Below, piece after piece: positions 13,001 to 22,409 of a stretch of DNA of 64,000 nucleotides (positions are counted from its first letter, which is position 1; every line of letters begins with the position of its first letter). The DNA lies in assembly GCA_026874595.1 (NCBI GenBank), contig CM049322.1:35337840-35401839 (forward strand). Reading direction: 5' to 3'. The position numbers and the translations under genes were made by a program. The notes beneath the pieces are model-generated. The model searched no databases. It was not told the origin of the DNA and saw only the letters and a list, made by a program, of their open reading frames with translations. This DNA comes from Sipunculus nudus (taxonomy: Eukaryota; Annelida; Sipuncula; Golfingiida; Sipunculidae).

Positions 13001-16000
13001 AATTACGCGTTTAAATAAAGTCCTTGGTCTGTTCCGGGAAGTACTCACCACAGGTAATAAATCGCCAGAGTTTTACAGTCTTTCGGCAAAAATGTGATGC
13101 TCGCTCTGAAGTCCTTTACAAAGAATTCACTGTGGCCTTCCCCAGACACCGACTGCCTACGCTTGTAGGCATCATCTCTCAGCTGTCTCGACTGATACAC
13201 GCAGACGTGTCCCTGGACTGCTGCAGGTATCGTAAGGTTATACCTATCACTGGTACACTGCTGGGACACTTGTCCCGAAAACGTCCTACTCACGACTTAT
13301 AAATGTTTGCTGACGTCAGAACTGCCGCTCGTCATCTGGCCAATCACCACTACCAATTACGCCGGCTGTCAATTACATTATGAATTCTAATAAGGATACG
13401 CCTCCAGAATATAGAGACCGCCAAACGGAGACGACTCCGACGGAATTAAACGGTACCGAGATTAACATCAAATGAAGCACGTATGCTCTCTAACCGATAA
13501 AGTGCTTTGAAATGAACATCAAATGAGACACTTGTGTTTTTAAGCAAAAATCCCATGCTTATATCTACACATGAAACTCCATATTTATGTACAATAAATT
13601 ATCAAAACAACCATCTGGTTATATTCCCTACTAGAACATGCAATACAATAACCCAGTCACAGTCCTCTGGTGATAACTGGTTAATTATAGTTTTGGGATA
13701 TAATTAATATCACACACGTCTGTCTGCATTGATACCCTTGATAACTCATCAATTCATTATTCATCCTTGCTTCATCCTAATATTAAGATCTATGCATGTC
13801 TAAAAATGATTATTATTTATCGAAAATAAAGAATGTGTCAAGCTAACACTTATTTCACGGACAAAGGCGTCATAATTAACCCATGGTAGCATTATTTTTA
13901 CGTTTGCCTAGTAAGTTTGATGTCCCGTGCACAACAACTTTTAGAGAAAAAAATAAGTTTTTGTATGCGATGGTTTATTTCTTATTTATATATATACAAT
14001 GTTCTTAGCTGTTGTTTATTTTTAATTATGTTTATATGCCATTCATGAAATGAAATTTGTTTTCGTATAGTTTAAAATATTTGTTTTATCATTTTTATTA
14101 ACGTTATTCCTTTGTAATTCAAGCAAAGCGGGTGGAATGTTAATTCAAAGTATTTAAACGGAGAATCTAACCTGTAAGGTCAAGGAAACATACGCGTTTG
14201 ATGTAAAAAGAACAATTTTAAGATTTATTTACATAATATATCATAACACATATAAATATTTTAGAGTACATCATGACTAAAGTATATGACAATAGAGAAA
14301 TGTGAAGCAAATGTAATCCGTTTTTGCTTTAATTAAATCCGGATGTTAATCGTTACTGTTTCCATAATACTTTTGTTTGTGATATTACCAAGGCACTTTA
14401 TACCCTCTCCAATGAGCTTAACCTTGAAAAACTCCAGAGGGATCATCAAGAAAGAATAACAAAGGTACATAACATTTATCAGCATTCCATTCGGTTTCGG
14501 GCTGCGAGTTTCAGGATGCTGAATTCGTATTCATGACCAAAAATATAAATATACTGGAATTATCTTAGGTTGATATTCATGATGAGACGTATTCTCTGTA
14601 ATTGGTGATTACTAACTGATTAGTTTATTTGTTAATCCAAGTTTTATGCATATTAGTAAGGCTCTCTTTTTCTGGTATTACAGGTGAGAGGCAAAGTGAA
14701 GGAACAAGAAATTAAGGTATCAGATGAAGTTGAACATGCTGTTTCCAAAGAGGAACAACATACCAGTGACATTCTTAAAAGAGTGGCATCCGGAGATAAA
14801 GATGAACAACGCAAGTTTAGCCAGGACGTTCAGCGCTGCTTCACTTCTTCCAGAGTGGTGATTACCGGATCTTATTTCAAGAAAAACTATTCAATATTTC
14901 ATGCTCTTCACAGTGCATATAACAAACAATATTATATCGATAATGTATTGTCATGAAATGGATGGGTAATTACCATTGACCTTTTTTTCAGAGGATAGAT
15001 CAATATTTCAACCATTGTATCATTGGACAATTTTTGGAAGACCACCGTGAACGAGTTAAGAGGGTAGTATTCCCCTTTTCTTCTACATTTGTGGTTGAGC
15101 AATTATTTAAACTTTGATACGATAAACATGAACATCAAGGAAACATTTTAGACATGCTTTTTGTCCTAGGTGTATTCAGATTGGAATAAAATAAATACAT
15201 GTAATGATGTACGTCTGAAATTAATATGTTGATTTGCTCATTCTAGATGACTAATCGCTACAGCAATGCATCTCAAATTCCTACCTTTGAGGAAATTGAA
15301 AATAGACTTAAGGAGGAGGAACAAGAAACATGGGAATCATTCAGCAAAAAGTCAAGAGGAAATCCAAATGATGATACAATCTGTGTTCAAGATTGTTTTC
15401 AAGAGAGCATGAAGGTCAAGGAAACTGAATGTAACATCCAGTACCTCAATACAAATATGTCATTCTTTAATGAAAAATATATTTTTATAAATCGGGATAT
15501 TCTTTGTTACTGATATGATTTTTCAATGTGAACGAAACAAGGTATATTGTTTTTTAAACAGGACATGTACAAGTGTTTCAATCGCCGTATTGTCAATGAT
15601 GTTTTGAAGTTTCACCGACAACGGGCTAAAAAGGTAAAAAAAGCCAGAACGTTCCTCATATATGTAAAAACATAAATAAATTGTATCTTACTATGAATAT
15701 TTACCGGAAAATATATAAAGGGAAAAAATAAGTATTCTCGCTCGATCAACAGTACATACATATGACAGGCTAACTGTTAAATTTGAAACATCTCTGAGTT
15801 TAACGTAATAATGCTAAGATTTTCTCCTGAATATTTTTTTTATGTCACTCCTTGCGTCTTTTAAGATATACAATATCCAGAGCCCGGGCAGGTATTTTCT
15901 TGATCAAGAACAAGTAAAAAATATCGTCGCGAGAGAGGAAGTAGAAACTATAAGCAATTTTAATCAACAAGCATTCGGACAACCAGATGACCTAGTCAAT

Positions 16001-17115
16001 GAAATTAGGATGGAACTCGAGTCGTGGAAAGAGGGTGTATCACGTGACCAGGAGGTGTGTATGGCGAATCCTACCTTTGTTTGTCATTCACATTCTATAT
16101 TCTCTACCTCATCATATTCAGAAGATTACCTACAAATTCATGTTAGGCAAATTTTGTTAGTTATAATTTTTACCTGTAAAACAAAATTGCTGAAACAATT
16201 ATCGTCTTTCTTGCCAAACATACATATAATATAAAAATATCATTTTATGCACGTCGAATGGACAAAAGGGAACGTGTGGACCTAATCAATTTTATAATTG
16301 GCCCATCATAACCTAAATCTCATATTATTTTCTGTTTATTTAATCAGAGTTTACCATGATTTTATTTTTTACAGGAGATACGGAAGACAAAGAGTAACCT
16401 AGAGATTATAGTCCAAATTAAAGATTTTTTTGCAGAACGACTTGAAATTGTAGACACTTGTGACGAAACCATAAAAAATTCTCTGAAAATGATACGCAAA
16501 ATAGTTACTGAAATGGAAACACTCACGCCAGGAACAGGCAATTGGTTTTTCAGGACATTTATTGCTGGAACAGCGTCTATATTGGCATCTTTAGCCCTAG
16601 GTGCCACTGGATTAACTATACAAACAATAAACAACAGTTTAAAAAAATGGCGTTATGAGAAGCTACAATACAGATCCATTGTTTGGCTAAAATTGTGCAA
16701 GGAGAGCAGTCAGGTAACTGAGAGAGCCCTCCTTCATATAACTGATATCATCAAACATGCCTGCGGTGACCTAAACAGACATAAAATTTTTAATATTATT
16801 CTTTCTGCCAAGGCAGCCAAACAGCCACTGAATCAATTCATGCCGCAAGTCATCTGGTATATTATGGACCCTGATGTTCCACCGACCGTAAAAATCGAGG
16901 AATTAGATGAATCCCAGGAGGGAGACTCCATGAGGTTGTTTCAACAAGCAGAAATAAACTGGCAGGACTATTCCAATTCACTCAAAGATAAGACGAATGA
17001 TTTGAAAAGTGACTATCTAAAGGAAGTCGCGGATAATATCGAAACATATCATGAGAGTTTGCAAAATAAACTTTTGTTGCTGAGCAAAATACCAAAAGGA
17101 AAGCATGGGGTCTGA
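312..17115 (+). CDS. Atlastin/GBP-like large GTPase with expanded helical repeat region (about 22 exons)
   Basis: Exons read from GT-AG boundaries and continuous phase: 312-327, 546-727, 1024-1167, 1537-1641, 1807-1857, 7088-7156, 7303-7395, 7805-8012, 8138-8265, 8416-8472, 9913-9984, (10190-10367), 11204-11275, 11544-11717, 11856-11927, 12375-12551, 14393-14464, 14684-14857, 14992-15063, 15247-15414, 15562-15633, 15881-16054, 16375-17115. The start ATG at 312 gives MEAVK, and the split codon G|AC joins exon 2 in frame. GTPase signature: P-loop GVCRTGKS, switch threonine in DPTTLGISMW, DTQG, and the RD motif in FVWLIRDW; FECYLMPHPG is a typical atlastin stretch. The family fuses or tethers membranes (atlastin) or acts in cell-autonomous defence (GBP). 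The protein is about 1030 aa without the frameshifted exon 10190-10367, nearly twice the usual 550-600 aa. Large introns hold repeats. Family assignment is strong; some exon edges (15866 or 15881) are tentative. Confidence 0.88.
2018..3340 (-). mobile_element. SINE family 1, copy D (minus strand), interrupted by a second element
   Basis: Reverse-complement match to the SINE at 36239-36682. The 3' end with poly-T and 'ggtaaccgcctccatttt' is at about 2018-2100, and it runs to 2159. The middle and tRNA-like head are at 3053-3340, including a box-B remnant (gattcgaatttacgatc) near 3274. The copy is degraded and is split by the insert at 2160-3052. Confidence 0.75.
2160..3052. mobile_element. Non-autonomous element with five degenerate tandem units, inside a SINE
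   Basis: About 893 bp lie between the two SINE halves, with ATGTT at both junctions (2155-2159 and 3053-3057), consistent with a short target duplication. The right end has cagctgagcgtcatggcccatgggcc, which also occurs alone at 22384-22409. Inside, a loose unit starting GGGCACAAAT recurs at 2240, 2390, 2546, 2745 and (weakly) 2908, so the period is about 150-200 bp. Each unit repeats the order 'cctagaa', 'ccagggaggtcctagg', 'gaaattaggt', 'catgatttt..gcac'. No protein is encoded. The element class is uncertain. Confidence 0.6.
4560..7000 (+). pseudogene. Decayed non-LTR retrotransposon (LINE) in a GTPase intron
   Basis: Frames are broken throughout, but landmarks appear in the order expected of an endonuclease-reverse transcriptase polyprotein. 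LLGDFNARMGSD at 5118-5153 is the endonuclease motif. Text related to the region before the RT lies at about 5830-5900 (PYLKELSEAIDRL). The RT motif FIDLANAFYLVSRDGLLKF is at 6151-6207, with an Asp-to-Tyr-like loss after 'AF', and LLSDAFKSS..LFNIYRLKAQTK at 6371-6475. It is dead. The clade is not assigned. Confidence 0.7.
9577..9835 (+). mobile_element. SINE family 2, tRNA-headed, copy 1
   Basis: The head has a pol III box-B-like stretch (gggttcgataccggc, about 9633-9650). The body shares 'ccgtccaaggtcactgtttttt', 'ggctcctgtaaagactacc' and the end 'caatccatgtacaataa' with the copy near 43460-43636. It sits in the intron between GTPase exons 8416-8472 and 9913-9984. The 5' boundary is approximate. 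Confidence 0.5.
10099..11927 (+). repeat. Segmental duplication, copy 1 (exons A1-B1-A2-B2 plus introns)
   Basis: This block and 12285-15063 are similar through exons and introns alike. Shared intronic text includes 'ggtacatatatatcctgttattacactgtgtcc' split over 10122-10154 and 12307-12339, and 'gtgtcaag..aca.ttatttca' near 10690 and 13840. The exon order and sizes match except for the one-base insertion in A1. Conserved intron sequence indicates a recent tandem duplication of a four-exon unit within the gene. Confidence 0.8.
10190..10367 (+). pseudogene. Frameshifted A exon of the GTPase gene (copy 1)
   Basis: This exon has intact splice sites (attacag / gtaacc) and is a close copy of exon 12375-12551. 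It is 178 nt instead of 177: an extra base in or near the run of seven A at 10204-10210 shifts the frame and meets TGA after 14 codons. After the shift, the other frame still matches copy 2 (SFVYPET.., GIPDEQ..RFSEIESCF). Because every neighbouring exon is phase 0-0, skipping this one keeps the rest of the gene in frame. A base-calling error in the homopolymer is possible. Confidence 0.7.
12285..15063 (+). repeat. Segmental duplication, copy 2 (exons A3-B3-A4-B4 plus introns)
   Basis: This is the second copy of the block at 10099-11927. It keeps all four exons in frame (12375-12551, 14393-14464, 14684-14857, 14992-15063). It is longer mainly because of a 944-bp insertion at 12732-13675 that copy 1 lacks. 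A2/A4 and B2/B4 proteins differ at about a third to a half of positions, while A1/A3 are much closer. Confidence 0.8.
12732..13675. mobile_element. Solo-LTR-like insertion with 5-bp target duplication
   Basis: The block begins TGTCACACCGG and ends CTCTGGTGATA, giving short imperfect terminal inverted repeats (TGTCACACC / GGTGATA). It is flanked by ACTGG at 12727-12731 and 13676-13680. The corresponding point of the paralogous intron (near 10540) lacks it. Length (944 bp), 5-bp duplication, a TATA-like site on the minus strand (cattTATAAG near 13298) and no convincing protein fit a solo LTR, probably Gypsy-like. A short DNA transposon is the alternative. Confidence 0.6.
16375..17115 (+). other. 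C-terminal exon of the GTPase with hydrophobic segment
   Basis: This 741-nt exon (246 codons, stop TGA at 17113) continues in phase 0 from exon 15881-16054. It carries a glycine/alanine-rich hydrophobic stretch, FIAGTASILASLALGATGLT, about 60 residues in, followed by a helical, lysine-rich tail that ends KGKHGV. In atlastins a paired transmembrane hairpin sits at the comparable place. Here I see only one segment of about 23 residues, so it may be one membrane pass, a half-inserted hairpin or a buried helix. No CaaX prenylation box is present, unlike several GBPs. Confidence 0.7.
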
Positions 17116-19600
17116 CAAATACCCAATTTTGAAGGAGTAAAAGTGATTTCCTTTCTGACCGTCAAAAACTCCAGGAGAGACTGCTTTTGTCACCAGTTTT
17201 CTTTGTTTATGGGTTCATATTACCTCATCAGCATGATTATCATGATATATTTTACTAGGTTTACCCTTAATCCTATAGTATCCATTCCAGTTTCAATTCG
17301 AAATTAATTTGAAAGCCTTTAGAATATCCGAATATTTTCTTATATACTCGTTGCATCTGCTGATGTTCGACAGGATTCTGTGCAGGATGTAATTCTTTCC
17401 TTGAAACCTATTTACATATATCAAGACCTGCAAGATCGGTGTTTATTTCTCGGTCAGTATTGGTTATATTTCTTTTGGTTTAAGTAAGTATTATGCCAGC
17501 ACTTGAAGCATGCCGTTTCAAACCATTTCTTGCATGCCATGAAACTCGCAATGCAAGCTATTCATAATTGGATACTTACAAGTTATATGAAATTCAGCAG
17601 ACGTGATATATTAGTATATAGTGAGACGTGTTAAAGTATATCTGTGGTAGACATATTTATAAAATACACATATATGTACCCATGTTTTATGTAGAGCATT
17701 TATTGATTAAAGTTGATCGTCTCAATATTCGTTTCAGTCTTGTCTTTGACATAGGGTTTTCTAAACGGGTATTCAGACGAGTGTTTGCCTGTTAATTTGT
17801 TATTAAGAGGAGCACGCAAAACGTAGTGTAATAGATATTGTTTAACCGGTATTACGATTTCACCCGTCCACTGTCTGCAGAGAATTGAGACTAAACACGT
17901 TAGAAATAATCTTGGCACCTACGTTGAGCTTTCCCATTCTTTACCTAATAAATAACCTCTTGATAATAAAAATCCGATCTTTCCCTGATTCCGCTTCGAT
18001 TTATGGAACATTTATTTAATAAAAGATGATCCTGAATTATAGATACATATTCAAGTTTTGGTTCATACAAGGTCTAACAATGAATTCTATCGGAAAACAG
18101 TGAATTCTTCCTAATAGATTTTGCCTTACACGTGACCGTGGTGTATGGTAGCCATGATATCTAGAAAAAAAGAAGTACTGAATGAAGTTTCCAGTCAAGT
18201 ATGTAGTGTCCCGTAGTTTCTATATTCCCACGCATCTGATGTGACAGCTAAGCACAAAGCTGAATACGATATACCCTCAAATGGTTTGGCACTGATATGT
18301 ATCATCTTAAGTGCATAGTCATGAATGAGGTCAGAATATGCTCAAAATCATGCAGCTTCGACTGTAATAATAGTAAGTAGAAACAGTGCCTCTTACATTG
18401 TGTATTAAGCCATTAATTAACAAGTCAGTATTTATGATTATCAGATTCTAATAACCTGAAGTACTAAAATATCAGCAGTACTGTAGCAGAATCACTGCAA
18501 AATCTGAGTTGACACTATCTTACCCAACATACTGGGTAAACCCGCCAAGAACTGACCCAAGGTTTAATGACCAAACTACAATAAGATATCATCAAATAGG
18601 CTGGTTATCATCTCAAGCCAATGCACCTTGCCCACTGCAAACTGGACCATGAAAGGATCGAGCGTAAATTAATCACACTACACTGTGCTAATAAAAAAAA
18701 ACCACTCCAGCTGCGTTATCCAAGGATTGCAATAGAAAATATTAGCTATTATTCAGTTTCTTACAGATCTATAACTATTACTTCTACCATTAGAGATTAA
18801 ATTGTTTTTATTGCTATTACTCGGAACAGATGTGATTTACTATTACCATTACTGTTGCATATTGCTTTCTACCAATGCATGACTCTTTTAAAGTTGACAA
18901 AACTAAACATTCAATCAGAACAGAGCCCCAACAGATGGGATGGATTTGACAGGCCTTTTACGTTAAGGTTAATTCAATAGGATTTTGTTCAGAGCAATCC
19001 CTGTAGGTGGCCATGGTGAACAGATTACGTCAGTCGTTGCGCTCCTCAGACTCATGGTAATTTAACACAAATGTTGTTCGACGCAATGCCTAAGTTAAAA
19101 GAATAAGTCAGGCGTTGCGCCAAACTGTTGCTCCCAAGAAGGAGGGTCTCAAAGTTTTGTCCACACATGGACCACATAGAAAGAAAGCAAAGGAAGTTGT
19201 CCAAAAGGTGGGACACTTTTTCAAGATTTGCGTTTAACCCTGTCTGCCAATTTGGTCAGAGGAGATTGAAACCTAATTAATTTGAAACCTTATATCTGAT
19301 CGATTTATCAAATAGGAAGAAGGTTGGGCCAAAAAATGTATAGTTCTAAGGCACCGCCTGCGTCCATTTAACCCCCCCCCCCCCCCGGCATAAAAAACAA
19401 TTCTGTTATTATCATGTTTTCCATGATAATTTTAATTGAAACAATCGAAAAAAATCGAACCATTTTCTGTGAGCTAAAATGGTATATTTCACTTTTTTGT
19501 AAATGGTTTACACATTTAAACTAGCACTCCTTATCTTTTGTAGTTTCATTGTAATTTTGCTTATTTTTTTTAATAAATTATTTTGCACATTTTTTAACAG
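17116..19600. other. Gene-free 3' flank of the GTPase gene
   Basis: I see no supported gene here. The sequence is AT-rich, open frames are short, and there is a C15 run at about 19372-19387. AATAAA-type signals occur (for example near 17948 and 18019), but none can be tied to the GTPase transcript. Confidence 0.5.
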
Positions 19601-19810
19601 AGTGCATGTTGTTACAGGTGCCCTTATTATTGTGTGACATGGGCGTAACTCGTGTTGCAGCGCTCTTGCCTGGCCGCGTGTTGCACTCTCATTGTCATGC
19701 TAGCTTTGGGCTTTCTCACTTGGCCGAGCCAGAGCGAGCTCACGTGTGAACCCTAATATGTTGAGACACAGCTATGTTTTTCTAGATGATTCCTGTAACG
19801 CGTGTTTACA

Positions 19811-21575
19811 AGGTCAGGGCTGACCGCAGTTTTAAGGACGTCCTTTGATTTAGATACGTACTTAAAAGGAAGGACGGCCGTCCTTTAATCGAAGTACGGA
19901 AAACAGAGCCTTCGTCTTACCAACTAGCGATCACTTTATCCATATTTCCCATATGAAGTCAATTTTTATTGGTCAGTTTTTGCTCAGAGCTACTGCCAAT
20001 GAGTTTGGCAACCTGATTGGATACCAGTTGAGAGGAACGAATGCACTTTAAGGCCGACACGAGACGATCTTAGACGAGGTTCTTTGCAAAGTAAGGTAAA
20101 ATCATGCTATTATGAGCGTATTATATTACGGGCAACATCAACTTTCTGTTAAAATGAAGAATTAACTACTACTTAAACGGAATTAGTTTAGTTAAATAAA
20201 TTGTTTGTTAGCTTTATATATATACACGTACTTGAAACGAAGTACGCCAAGCGTACTAACATCAAAGTACACCTCTGTATCTACCTACAAGCATGCCTTA
20301 AAAAATAACAGTTAAACCTCCTGATTTAAAAATTAATAGCTGTATATCCAAATAATGTAAAATATATATCAAGGTCTAGGACTCAGTTATTTTGTGGAAA
20401 TTACTTATTTCTAATTACTTATTTACTAATTACTGGTTGTTTATGTATTTATTTTATTTTAGGTCTTTTATGAAAAAATGGACATTGCAAAAACAAATGT
20501 TGCCATGTTTCTGTTTTGTTTCATTACACATAAACCTAGTAAACTACTATACTTTAGAATATATTCTGTATAAAAATCGCTCTAAGGAAGAATTTAAGAA
20601 AACCCTTTTGCCAGTTTAATCTGGCGTGGTGCCTTTGTACTTAACATAATGTTATCATTTTACTGTAAAAGATTAATTCTTAAACGAGTCAAATTCTAAT
20701 CAGCAGAACTTATATAAATACAGTAAACTAACTCAAAATATATATTAATGCAGTATATTGTACATAAATAATACTTCACAGTCCATATTCTTCAGTCATG
20801 TCATTAGACTACATAACATTCAACGTTTGGTCACAAATGCTTTGACAGTTCTTGATATAGTCACACTCATACATTATTTTAGAGACGTACTTCATAAATT
20901 AAATATCAAATTATTTATTCGTATAATCATTACACGAATGATTTCTATATGAACAAAGCATTATTTACACCCTTAAAACGTCGAATCCATATGTTAATAT
21001 CAGTACCTTGGGGTTTCCTTTCACTGTTCTTAAAAAGAAATTCATACTTATATGAGAAGTTATACTAATTTGTAGAAGCGTACTTTGATTCTAGTACGCT
21101 TGGTGTACTTCGTTTTCAGTACGCGAATATATACAGCTTACATGCAATGGAAAACGGTGAATTGCGTTAAAATCGGCCATAGAATTTTAATTAAGTATAC
21201 TAATTCCGTTAAAATAGTAATTATTCCTTCATTCTAACATAAAGTTGATGTTGCCTGTGTGATAATACGTTCACAACTGACCGATTTTAACGTACTTTGC
21301 AGAGAACCTCGTCAAAGATCGTCTCGTGTCGGCCTTAAAGTGCATTCATTCTTGTCAACTGGCATCCAATCAGGTTGCTTGACTCATTGGCAGTAGCTCT
21401 GAGCAAAAACTGACCAATAAAAATTGACTTCATATGGAGAAATATCGATAAAGTGATCGCCAGTTGTGAAGACGAAGGCTCTGTTTTCCGTACTTCGATT
21501 TAAGGACGGCCGTCCTTCCCTTTAAGTACGTACCTAAATCGAAGGACGTCCTTAAACTGCGGTCGTCCCTGACCT
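19811..21575. mobile_element. Fold-back element with terminal inverted repeats of about 460-500 bp
   Basis: The left arm (19811-20275) starts AGGTCAGGG and the right arm (21075-21575) ends CCCTGACCT. The arms match in reverse complement over most of their length: 'ggacggccgtcctt', 'gcactttaaggccgacacgagacgatct' and 'tgctcagagctactgccaatgag' occur in mirrored order. Each arm also contains small palindromes (AAGGACGGCCGTCCTT; GTACGCCAAGCGTAC). The core of about 800 bp is AT-rich and encodes nothing I recognise. Flanks gtgtttaca / gtgtgttgc are at best a worn 9-bp target duplication. Confidence 0.8.
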
Positions 21576-21639
21576 GTGTGTTGCATTGGATTCTTTAGAC
21601 TGTTCGAGAAGTGGAAAATTCTCAGCTTGGGGTGAAAGG

Positions 21640-22045
21640 TTATAAATAGGGGGCTGTGTTTTAAGCCGAGAGAGGGGTGAGAGAATATTCCAGCGGACCT
21701 GTCCGATTATCCAGTAATTTCAGGGATTCTACTATTACTCATTCTATATAATTTGGTGCTGCCTGCCTCAAGTTTACTTTCTGATTGTTACAAGAGCTTT
21801 ACATTGGACTGTTATTCTCCGAGAGGACTTGTGTAGACTTTTCATCCATTCATATACACTTAAAAGGACTTATCGTTGTGACAGTGGTGGTATCCAGGTA
21901 CTGTGCACTTTGGTTATTTTACTGTGTGATTGTATTGATTTGTTTTTATACCGCTGTTATATTGTGTAAGTGTATGGATTTAGTGTATTGTAATGTTAGG
22001 GCTGTTTTAAGAATAAATTATAGTTATTTGTTAACAAAAAACCAC
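21640..22045 (+). promoter_or_regulatory. LTR-like or promoter-like stretch right of the fold-back element
   Basis: A TATA-like ggTTATAAATAGGGGG (21640-21655), a GA-rich leader and an AATAAA near 22011 are spaced like the U3-R-U5 of an LTR. Similar GC-richer text lies left of the fold-back element (19620-19800), so that element may have landed inside an old LTR. I could not define matching LTR ends, so this remains a guess. Confidence 0.2.
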
Positions 22046-22383
22046 TGACTTCTTTGTTTATTCCCATAGACATTTCACGCTGCCTAGTGTTACAGAATTT
22101 GATTTTTTTATCTCCTTGACAAAATTTGTGTTCATCACGCATACGTGATCTGTTGATATTAGGTTCCGTAACAATGTAAGACCAGTGGGTCTTTTGTTGA
22201 GAATGACAGACTACAGCTACCAGTCTGATATTTAGCAGAGCACATGGGGAAATCATTAGAACTAGGAATTTAAAGACTTAATATAATCATGACAAGACCT
22301 TGTAAACGTTTTTGCAAATCCCAAATTATATCACTTTTGCCCCCCTCTACTATGTGCTATGGCCTTTAGCAGTGTGTCAAATA

Positions 22384-22409
22384 CAGCTGAGCGTCACGGG
22401 CCATGGGCC
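22384..22409 (+). mobile_element. Isolated terminal fragment of the 2160-3052 element family
   Basis: The sequence cagctgagcgtcacgggccatgggcc is nearly identical to the right end of the insert at 3027-3052. Nothing else from that element is recognisable nearby. Confidence 0.45.

Larger units (their letters stand above)
9913..16054 (+). repeat. Array of two-exon helical modules (A exon 168-178 nt + B exon 72 nt)
   Basis: Six B exons of exactly 72 nt (9913, 11204, 11856, 14393, 14992 and 15562) alternate with A exons of 168-178 nt (10190, 11544, 12375, 14684, 15247, 15881). All are phase 0-0 except for the single extra base in 10190-10367. B exons share a pattern like [D/E/R]x3[F/L]xxx[I/L]xxx[L/F]xxHxxRxKK, with FNRRI, FNHCI and LSNEL variants. 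A exons share acidic EEEQxT followed by G(D/N/I)xxx and a late CF/CY near Ser-rich or basic ends (DVQRCFTSSRV, IESCFISKR, VQDCFQESMK). This looks like a helical hairpin of about 82 residues repeated five to six times where atlastin has a single three-helix bundle. Exon lengths and similarity are seen directly; the hairpin structure is inferred. Confidence 0.75.

Noticed and set aside
12736-13302. Open frames of 92 (plus) and 82 (minus) codons
   Set aside because: They lie wholly inside the solo-LTR-like insertion and resemble no protein I know.
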